A program made the translations under genes and the position numbers. A DNA stretch of 64,000 nt from Micropterix aruncella. Its lineage: Eukaryota > Arthropoda > Insecta > Lepidoptera > Micropterigidae. Under the pieces are notes generated by a model. That model was not told the origin of the DNA. It made no database searches and saw nothing but the letters and a program-made list of their open reading frames with translations. The stretch spans positions 7,773,719-7,837,718 of the forward strand of contig OX155972.1 of the NCBI GenBank assembly GCA_944548615.1, given 5' to 3'. Each line of letters begins with the position of its first letter. The stretch's first letter is position 1. Shown here piece after piece: positions 56,545 to 64,000 of this stretch.

Positions 56545-56790
56545 TTAAGTGACTCCAAAAAAAGGAGGAGGTTTTCGATTCGGTTGTATCTTTTTTTTTT
56601 AAATGTGTGTTACCTCAGAACTCATTTATAAACCGATTTGGAAAATTCTCTATTTTAATGAAAGGATATATTTCCAGATCCTGTTGTGATGATGGGATCC
56701 ATGAAGAATTGAGGGTTGAGAGAATTGAACTCCTCAAATATTATCATATGAAATCGAAAATTTACACGTTGATTCATTTCCAATGACAAT
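56545..56790 (+). repeat. Interspersed repeat P, copy 3 (no satellite array)
   Basis: ACTCCAAAAAAAGGAGGAGG, TGTTACCTCAGAACTC, CCGATTTGGAAAATTCTC, GATGATGGGATCCATGAAGA. It ends before the position where satellite S starts in copy 2. Confidence 0.75.
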
Positions 56791-56799
56791 CCATTTTTG

Positions 56800-57620
56800 T
56801 ACAATCATTAAATAAATACATATAACAAGTAAATATATTAAAAGGAATAAAAAACACGACTACCGGTTCAAAAAGTGAACTATATGCTGTATTTATAATT
56901 ATTTTTATTACGTTTTTTATGAAATATTTGTGGTTTATGTATTTATCCATATATATACGTTTATAATTTCGGAATCTACTCAATGAGATCATTTGACAAG
57001 AAACACGATATATTTATGTTAATTAATTGACATTTGGACATTAGACATTTAGACAACTAGGTACTCACTTGATATTTGGACAGTTACGGTATTTTTTGAC
57101 AGTCGAGACGACATAACGATTCTAATAGTACTACACAGTTCTAAATCGGTTTATAATTCCTCGCTTCATTAGCTAAATGAAAAAAAAACATCATTCTATC
57201 TCAAACACAACCTTAGATATATGGTTAAACAAGTACCTAAATATATAAAAATACGACTGTCGTTACAAAAAGAGAACAACTGTATTTACAATATTTTTTT
57301 TAACGATTTTTTAAAGAAATATTTGTGGTTTATGTATTTATCGATATAGATAGGTATATATTCCTAGGTATAGATGGTATAGATAGGTATAGATGTCCTA
57401 TATAGATAGGTATATAGGACATATATATTTCCAGACTACTCAATCCCACCTTACATTCGACATTAAACACGATATATTTGTGTTAATTTATTGACATTTA
57501 GAGATTTGGACATTTAGACAACTATTTCCTTGATATTTGTACATTTAATGTACTTTATGACACTCGGGGTGACATAACGATTCTAACAATACCACACTTC
57601 TAAATCGGTTCAAGCGTTTG
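56800..57620 (+). repeat. Tandem duplication, about 450 bp x2
   Basis: Both units contain AATATTTGTGGTTTATGTAT, TTTATC.ATATA, CGATATATTT.TGTTAATT, TTAGACAACTA and GACATAACGATTCTAA followed by CTAAATCGGTT. The second unit is interrupted by TATAGATAGGTA repeats at 57345-57425. Confidence 0.72.
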
Positions 57621-57715
57621 GAATTTATGGTGGAATAAAGAAACACATACATAAATGAAACTTGAACACATTACACTCCTTTTTTTGTTGGGCAGTCGTG
57701 TAAAAACATCGGTTG

Positions 57716-57757
57716 GGTCACCCCAAGACTTTCGCGGCAAGTAGACAAGCCGGCGGG
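57716..57757 (+). repeat. Short shared block, copy 3
   Basis: GGTCACCCCAAGACTTTCGC and GGCAAGTAGACAAGCCG, nearly identical to 8058-8098. Confidence 0.6.
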
Positions 57758-58335
57758 GGGTGCATTTTCAAATGTCCCTTTCTTCAGTGTTTCGAAGGTA
57801 TCTCAAAAACCTTGAGGATTACCGTCATGGCTACTTTTACGAAAAATAAAGGAGATAAATTTCCTATAACTAAGGGGATCGATTTGTAGTGTAGCTACAT
57901 ATGCAGGCACCCGGGTGCCTGGCATAGCTACCAGGAGACCATGCCAGCGAGACAATGCAATATCAAGCAAGAAGGATGGCTACAAGCATACCCAAGCAAC
58001 ATCTTAGAATCTGCGATCTTGTGCGGTATTGTTATAAAACCACGCGTAAGAAATACCGCACCGCACCAGCTCCCCCCCCCCCCCCTTGCCACTCGATGCA
58101 CCAATACTGCCTAACCGCTGCGCCATGCATTCAAAATAACCTTATAATAAACAACTTGGCAAGTATAATACCTACCATTATCGTGAGACGACGCTGTGTC
58201 ATCCGGCGTTACCTACTTATTTCTAATAGTCACTATTAGAGTTCAATTTACTATTAGAATAGTCTAATACTGAGAATAGAAAACAGGCGATAGCGCCTGT
58301 TTTTTATTATTATTATTATTAACTTCAAGAAGTTA
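57758..58335. other. Non-coding stretch
   Basis: A perfect GGCACCCGGGTGCC palindrome lies near 57907, a run of about 16 C near 58073, and an AACAGGCGATAGCGCCTGTT hairpin followed by T-rich sequence near 58285. The last is not a terminator in this eukaryotic setting. Confidence 0.45.
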
Positions 58336-58339
58336 ACAT

Positions 58340-58700
58340 TATTTGTGTCGCGAGTATATGATATATTCCAAGAAAAAAATCACAACGTGTTTTTGGCCCA
58401 ACGAGGCATCTGTGTACCGAAATTCAAGTGCAATATTTGGATATTTAAGTATGATTATCGCGACCACAATCTTTTCAACTCTTGCCATAACTAAATGATG
58501 CCTCCATGCCGAATTTCAGCTCAATCAGATAAAGCTTTTGGGCGCTATCATCGGCGGAATACACACACACGCACGCACGCACGCATGCACGCACACACAC
58601 ATACCACAGACTCACAGACAGACTTCAGTATGGAAATGTTCTTAATAGTCTCGGGGGGGTCAAAATCCAAAATTTCTTTTTCCAAAAAAAATATTTCATC
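58340..58700 (+). repeat. Interspersed repeat U, copy 8
   Basis: GCGAGTATATGATATATTCC, TCAAGTGCAATATTTGG, TTTTCAACTCTTGCCATAAC, AATTTCAGCTCAATCAGATA, (GCAC)n at about 58565-58600, then GGTCAAAATCCAAAATTTC. Near full length. Confidence 0.78.
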
Positions 58701-59640
58701 AAATGATAGATAGCGAATCGTGATCACAGCTTTTCATACTATTTATTCATAAAAAACAAAAAAGAACAATATTTTTTTTATTATTATTTTTTAAATTTTC
58801 TTTTTAAAATTTTATTTTTCAGTTTTTTCTATTTTCTTTTTTTTAAAAGTTGCTTACTTCGTTGTACTGATTCACCCACAAAAAAAAATCCCGTGCAGTA
58901 ATAACACCCTGTATATCCATCTCGAAAAAAAATGTGCGTTCACAATACTGTCGCTCTGCCGGGAATTATTCAGCACACCAACATTCACAGTGATAGAAAG
59001 AGACACCAAATATTCTGTTCCAATGAGACAGTTTACGTTACCGTGGCAACCATTCCAGAAACCTCACAACAAGAAAAAAAAGATACGATATAGTTACCGT
59101 GGCAACCAGCAGGCACGTCGTAAAAAAAAAAAAGAAGTGGACATTATGATGTAAGAAAGAGACTACACACATAGAACTTGCAAAAACAGCATCAGGGATA
59201 GAAAAGGTGAAACTAATTTTATTATTAGAATAAAGAACGCAGTATCGTTATAAAAAGATTATAACTTAAAAAATTAAAATACAGGACTGCGTTACAAAAA
59301 GTGAACTAATTGTATCTATAATTATTGGCAAAATTTGTTTGCGCTGAAAAGCATGTTTTTTAGAGAATAAAATTCTTCGTTTTACCCTTAGACGGCCAGC
59401 CATGGGAATGAAACTCACGACGGCATGTTTTCAACCCTCGAAAATTTGTTGTAGGGGATGTTAGTGCACGCATAATAATATACATTGTTAGCTTATTCAA
59501 TGAAGGCGACTTTTACCACATATAACTGCATAATTGCATAAATACGGAAATCGGCCGCCTGCAAATTGTCGCAACAGAAAACCACCGATCGGTGGTATTG
59601 GCATTCTAGTGGTTAAACAATATTCGTTATAGAACCTTTG
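58701..59640. other. Non-coding stretch
   Basis: ACGTTACCGTGGCAACCA is repeated with TAGTTACCGTGGCAACCAGC at about 59035 and 59090. A CCACCGATCGGTGG palindrome lies near 59582. No gene. Confidence 0.4.
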
Positions 59641-59789
59641 TTACGGGTCCGTCGACGCGTGTTAATCTCTTTAAACATCCACTGCTTAAAGACGATTGCG
59701 CATTTTGTAAATCAGTCAACGGACTTTATACAAGGCCCGTGACGTCCTCCGCTGGGTAATTGCCCTCGAGCGGGGCTATAAATGAGCCG

Positions 59790-60515
59790 GGTCCATTGAC
59801 CCGGCTTTCTTAGTGTGGCGTCGCAACACATGCGGGCAAACCCCATGCCGCGAGTTCGATTATGAAGCATTCCGACGATATGTTTCGAGGGTGGTGAACG
59901 ATTTCGGGCAGCTTGGGCCACAAGATCTACTGTGTTCTCGGATCGGCTCAACTAACGATTCAGCTCCTATTCAGAAGCCTCCTCGTGTGGAAGGCTACCC
60001 CGGTTAAAACTCTCGTGTCTCAGGCTTCAAAGCTGGTGGACCGGTTTCTCCCGGCGGGATTGCATCCCGGCGTCACTAGACGGTTTGCGCACTGTGCGGC
60101 GACGCCTATCGGTTGTGCATTATGACTAATTGCTGAAGGAGTCTAGAGACACTGTGGAAATACTGTCTCCTAAGCAGCGGGGGTGGATGTTGACCTGTTG
60201 TTAAGCCACTTTTGAAATGACCTTGGGCCACTCGATCCTGTGTGGCACTACGGGCAAAGAATTCCCAGGTCCGCAATAAATTCTAATCGACTTACCGTTG
60301 TAATACAACAGGTAGAGGTCGCGTAAACAACTTCGGACTCGTAACCAGTCGGTAGGAAATAGTTATCCTGAAGGTTAATTCTAGACGGAGATATCCTACC
60401 ACAACTCTCTAAGTCTTCTACGCTCCTCCCACGGCTGAAAGAATGATTAAATATCGTTATACTAGCCTGGGGTGTCGGGTTCGCCCGTTGTAGTCGACAC
60501 AGCCCTACTATATGT
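59790..60515 (-). mobile_element. Retroposon R, copy 12 (uninterrupted site for the LINE)
   Basis: TACTGTGTTCTCGGATCGGC, TGGACCGGTTTCTCCCGGCG, GCAGCGGGGGTGGATGTTGA, CAGGTAGAGGTCGCGTAAAC and GAAGGTTAATTCTAGACGGA (the complement of the LINE target AACCTTCAGG region, intact here), then GTTGTAGTCGACACAGCCC. The left boundary is uncertain; I see no clear duplication. Confidence 0.78.
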
Positions 60516-60533
60516 TTCGAGTTCTGTATTGCA

Positions 60534-60850
60534 TCCACTGTCTACTGATGAATTTTCAGCTTTTCCAAAACACTTTGAGGGTACTAATTAAAATTACACC
60601 TTTCCTAGTACGCCAGCGTCAGGTGTCCCGGAATCTGGCCTAAGCTGCTGACTGTACCTTGGCATTCTATGGTCAAAATACAGTCTGGGGGCTTATTCTT
60701 AAAAAAATTTGCATGCTAAATTTGTCTATGGCCCATGTAAATCAAATGGACCATAGACAAATATGGCATGCAAAATTTTTCAAGAATTGCCCCCTCGATC
60801 TGAAAGTATCAGCTCTTCCAAAACTTGCACTTTTCTGTCACCGGTTCTCC
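60534..60850 (+). repeat. Repeat X, copy 2, carrying MITE H
   Basis: Same order as 37852-38045 (CTGTCTACTGATGAATTTTC ... GGCATTCTATGGTCAAAATA, then ATCTGAAAGTATCAGC), with the 108-bp hairpin at 60687-60794 between. Confidence 0.75.
60687..60794. mobile_element. Hairpin MITE H, copy 2 (with empty site)
   Basis: GGGGCTTATTCTTAAAAAAA and TTTTTCAAGAATTGCCCCC at the ends, and GCATGCTAAATTTGTCTATG against CATAGACAAATATGGCATGC inside: almost the whole element folds on itself. The paralogous X copy at about 37975 reads straight through the site. No coding sequence. Confidence 0.88.
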
Positions 60851-60906
60851 AGCTATGTCTCATTTTTGCCGCGGCCTGAAAAAATCTTAGATCCGGGTCT
60901 GGTTGC

Positions 60907-61441
60907 CAGGGGCGGACCGTGCGTTTGTGGGGCCCTGGGCTAATATTACTTGGGGGCCTGCCTAATTAATCAACTAATTGCCATTTTGCCAAAAAACTGT
61001 TTTCGATAATGATGTCTAGGTCACTAGGTACACAATATATAAAAAAGAGGACATTGGCAAGGCACTAGCCTCGGTAGGAACTCAACTGCTATACATAGAT
61101 GTTATTTCTATGAATAAAGATTTTTAATGAAAGGTATTGTAAAAGAATTTGTCGCTAGCGGTCCGCCCCATCCGCCGAGAAATTGATACATGAAGCTTGT
61201 TCGCTGCGAATGACTGCGTTTGTGAGAAAATACACTGAAAACAAGCGGCGGGAAGTCCCCCGGAATAGATGCGAGAATTTGATCTCAGGGTTGCCAACCT
61301 TATGATAGGATTTTTGAAAATTTGAGGCTTTTGTTTTTTAATTCACAATATTGTCCATTATTTTCAATGGAGGCTGGGGCCCTTTATATCCACGGAGCCC
61401 TGGGCAGCAGCCCAAAAAGCCCTTATATAGATCAGCCCCTG
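60907..61441 (+). mobile_element. Non-autonomous hAT element
   Basis: Ends CAGGGGCGGACC and the reverse complement CAGGGGCTGATC. Flanks CTGGTTGC (60899-60906) and ATGGTTGC (61442-61449), an 8-bp target duplication with one mismatch. Subterminal GGGGCCCTGGGC occurs at both ends. 535 bp, no transposase. Confidence 0.88.
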
Positions 61442-61449
61442 ATGGTTGC

Positions 61450-61890
61450 ACACACAAAGGTATCCAAGCAATCAACTAATGGACAAATGAATAATTGATT
61501 TTGAAAAAGGAAACAATAAGTCTATGAATTAATATAAATTTGGTGATCAAACTCAAACCAAAAATCTAAATGGCCAGTATCAAAAGAACCGGAGGAGTCA
61601 AGGAATGGAGCAAAAAAAGAGCATGAAATAAAAATACTATATTTTTTAAATATATTTATTAAAAACTTTCAAAGATATCGCCAAATTATCTACTACGTAT
61701 ATTTAAATTCAGTATCACATGGTTAAAAAAAAATCAACCTATCTACAACTAAAACATTAAATAAATAATATCTTAAATACGAATTAAATAACATACTTCC
61801 ATTATTAAACTCCGCTATTCAACGCCATTTTAATTCTGGAACAATTCAATAATAAAAAACCGTTATCACAATTTATTGTCTTTGTTTCTT
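61450..61890. other. Non-coding AT-rich stretch
   Basis: No gene or repeat recognised. Confidence 0.4.
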
Positions 61891-61894
61891 TTAG

Positions 61895-62031
61895 ATATTC
61901 AGGAAGGTGAATGGTGGGAATGTTTGAATTTTAATAACGTCGATTTCAAGGATTTAAATGAGACAATTTCAAAATGCATAAATTGTTTAGGCTTATTTTT
62001 GTTTATTTCTTATTTATTCTTCAATAATTAA
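61895..62031 (+). CDS. Candidate terminal exon, unidentified
   Basis: After the excellent acceptor TTGTTTCTTTTAG the plus strand is open for 44 codons: IQEGEWWECLNFNNVDFKDL, NETISKCINCLG, then the hydrophobic LFLFISYLFFNN and TAA. If real it would end in a membrane segment. There is no start codon in the segment. No family recognised and no upstream exon fixed. Confidence 0.35.
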
Positions 62032-62466
62032 ACTGCAAAATGAATTCATGATAAATCGCATATTAATTATTAGTTTGGTGAGTTTTATTTGAGTATTTTC
62101 ACAGTTATGAAATTACTCAAATAAACGGTATGGTTTTTTTTTTTCAATTTACCATTTTATACCAAACGAAATCACATGTAAACATTACAACCATTCCCCA
62201 TAAGCAGAGAAAACTCATTTATAGTGAATTTGAACAATTATGTATGAAAGTCTGAACTTAATTAATTAATGGAGGGATGCAACGATTATTGATTTATCTA
62301 TTACAATTATTGTCAAGTTTCTGATGTGATTCATTCATCTTGCATAAACATGTGCAAAATATGGCACCTTCGATCAAACACAACTTGAAAAATTCCAATT
62401 ACGATGTTTCTTTATTAACCCTTGGAGTAAATGGGTATTTTCATGGATGATCTGTCTCTTTTGCAG

Positions 62467-62545
62467 GATTTTCGGCGACATCGACTTAAAGTACTATAAC
62501 TACGAAACTACTACACCAATCATAAAAAGAACAACTGCACAATGA
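62467..62545 (+). CDS. Candidate terminal exon, unidentified
   Basis: The acceptor TGTCTCTTTTGCAG is strong. With one leading base, the frame reads IFGDIDLKYYNYETTTPIIK, then RTTAQ and TGA. In phase 0 it would read only DFRRHRLKVL before a stop. The reading frame depends on an unseen upstream exon. Confidence 0.33.
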
Positions 62546-63110
62546 TTGCATTGAAATTTCGAATATAGAATATTGAAATATCATTGTGTAAAACAATTAG
62601 ATAATTATGAATAAATATGAGAACGTCAAAGAAGTGAAAAAACGCGCGACCAGATTTGGTCGACTCGTACTCAACGGATAATTGTTTCGCGACCAGATTT
62701 GGTTGACTCATACTCAACGGGTTAAAATGATTGCCATTTCTCATTTTAGACTCCCAAAAAGAGTCATAATTGTTAATTCCCTAGTGCCATTGACGAATTA
62801 GTGAAGTAACAGTTATAACGCTTTTTGGAAGAGTAAAATCAGGAATGGCGATAATTTTTATAAAGAAACACCATAACTGGATTTTTAAAAGTTATTGCTC
62901 TGTTTGATTGGAGGTGCGATATGACTGTTGCGCAGTAGATAGCTTCAGCTATTCATACCTACATAATTATGGAATCTACAGAATGAATTTTTAGTTACTG
63001 GCATCCTTGAAGTGCGTAAATCAGTACAAGCAAGTAAGCAAAAAAAAATTTATTTTTGGTAATATAAAAAAAAAAAATCAGTTTGTAAATTTTTATCTAT
63101 TGAAAAAAAG
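62546..63110. other. Non-coding AT-rich stretch
   Basis: GCGACCAGATTTGGT and CTC(G/A)TACTCAACGG are tandemly duplicated at 62645-62720. No gene. Confidence 0.45.
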
Positions 63111-63116
63111 TTTGAG

Positions 63117-63237
63117 AAGCGTTGGGAGTGCGGCATCATCTAGCAGTGGGTAAAATATCGCTGGGTAAAATAGCAGTGGGTAAACAATATTAGCGATATT
63201 TTACCAACTGCTAAATAACGCATCGTGCTCAACGCTT
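63117..63237. repeat. Foldback element, about 45-bp imperfect arms
   Basis: AAGCGTTGGGAGTGCGGCAT and AGCAGTGGGTAAAATATCGC return as complements. The loop contains a further duplicate of the GCAGTGGGTAAA phrase. Confidence 0.85.
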
Positions 63238-63259
63238 TTTATATTATTATTCGAAAAAA

Positions 63260-64000
63260 AAAAAAAATAATAATTTATTTATTTAGGTACATAGGATTAG
63301 GTATACAGTTCATTTATTGGTCATGTAATCTTATAATAATTATATAAATTATTTGATAATTAATATAGGGAGGTTTAACACATCTTACATGACCTTTACT
63401 GCCAATAGCACATCTAACTAGGCGATAATTTGGCCCGTCTCTAGATGTGCATATTTTTATGCAATTTTAAGAAATGAAATGTTTCTTTTTAAATAAATTA
63501 TTTGGACCCACCACCTGTATATATACATAAATATACCAATTTTATAAAAAATATAGCTATGTAATAAATATATACATTTATAGTTGTAATTTAATAAAAT
63601 TTAATTAAGAAAAATAGATAAGTGATACTAAATAAATTGTCGTGCGTTGCAAAGAAGTTGATCAGATTTTACATATCCCTTGTTAAGTAGCCATCTATTA
63701 AGGTTTGCTTTAAATATTTTTATGTTAGGATAATTTTTCATATCTTCACTAAGGGAATTATATAATTTTGGGGCTATGTAGAATATATGTCTCTGGGCAA
63801 ATGCTGTCCTGACTGACGGAATTATATAATTGATACTCGCGGACATTCTTGTGTTCAGATTGTTTTGAGTTCGGGCGTGGTCATCTCTAGATTTGTAGAA
63901 TGCAAGAAGCGCTTGCTTAATGAATAACTGTTTAGCTGATAGCACATGGGATTGGGAAAATAACAAGGCAGATGGATGACGCCGGTTTTTCCTGTGAATT
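63260..64000 (-). pseudogene. LINE (jockey/CR1-like) C-terminus, runs off the window
   Basis: Minus strand: an open frame from the window end to 63628 reads SAKQLFIKQALLAFYKSRDD, HARTQ, YIIPSVRTAFAQRHIFYIAP, KLYNSLSEDMK and FKANLNRWLLNKGYVKS. It matches the LINE tails at 3.4 and 15.6 kb (QLFIKQ, FAQRH.F(F/Y)(L/I)AP..YN(N/S)L, (K)..LL..G). The 3' UTR ends in AAATAAATTATTATTTTTTT at 63260-63285. No internal stop is visible in the part seen. Confidence 0.85.

Noticed and set aside
58275..58310. Rho-independent terminator (hairpin plus T-run)
   Set aside because: The context is a eukaryotic nuclear genome with no bacterial gene nearby; the hairpin is coincidental.

Overview
This is a 64 kb stretch of insect nuclear DNA, almost certainly from a moth or butterfly (Lepidoptera). 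It is AT-rich and carries spliced insect-type genes. Its Helitrons have the lepidopteran layout (TC...TACTAATATTATAAA at one end, a small hairpin and CTAG at the other, inserted between A and T). It also holds tRNA-derived SINEs, at least a dozen 5'-truncated LINE tails, a Penelope-like element, hAT elements, solo LTRs and long (TA)n arrays. No prokaryotic feature, rRNA, functional tRNA or CRISPR was seen.

Host genes are sparse. (1) Three minus-strand exons (6857-6778, 6130-5888, 1935-1796) with matching splice phases encode the middle of a GH56 hyaluronidase. In the catalytic motif the usual Asp-Phe-Glu reads Asn-Phe-Glu. (2) Two minus-strand exons (49347-49136, 48247-48130) join in phase into a 109-residue protein with a signal peptide and a Tyr/Gly-rich tail. 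(3) A plus-strand terminal exon (46403-46567) encodes 54 residues of an unidentified protein. Weaker single-exon candidates lie at 17046, 21575, 36392, 61895 and 62467.

The rest is mostly mobile DNA in nested layers. 0-7 kb: hyaluronidase introns filled with satellite, LINE, SINE and Helitron. 7-18 kb: unclassified repeats, RTE-like tails, and a hAT-like element containing a 145-bp tandem array. 18-29 kb: a GC-rich retroposon family (here called R), a LINE, SINE, microsatellites, a Penelope-like element, and an RNase H LINE inserted inside an R copy. 29-36 kb: element Q, several LINE tails, satellite S and a foldback. 36-44 kb: R copies, three solo LTRs, a 200-N assembly gap, four (TA)n arrays, TA-flanked MITEs and a Helitron. 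44-64 kb: Helitrons, the two small-gene loci, more R copies, a hAT element, foldbacks and a final LINE.

The most informative results are insertions that can be dated against each other or against an uninterrupted paralogue in the same window. They are: R with 11-14 bp target duplications at four loci; a LINE inside R; R inside an LTR; an LTR inside a (TA)n array; a hairpin MITE with its empty site; and a Helitron filling about 90% of a hyaluronidase intron. I did not find a coherent new multi-gene system. The best candidates for something undescribed are the tail-less R retroposon family, the Helitron carrying a possible captured segment, and the TA/palindrome cluster at 40-43 kb. All family names rest on reading motifs by eye.
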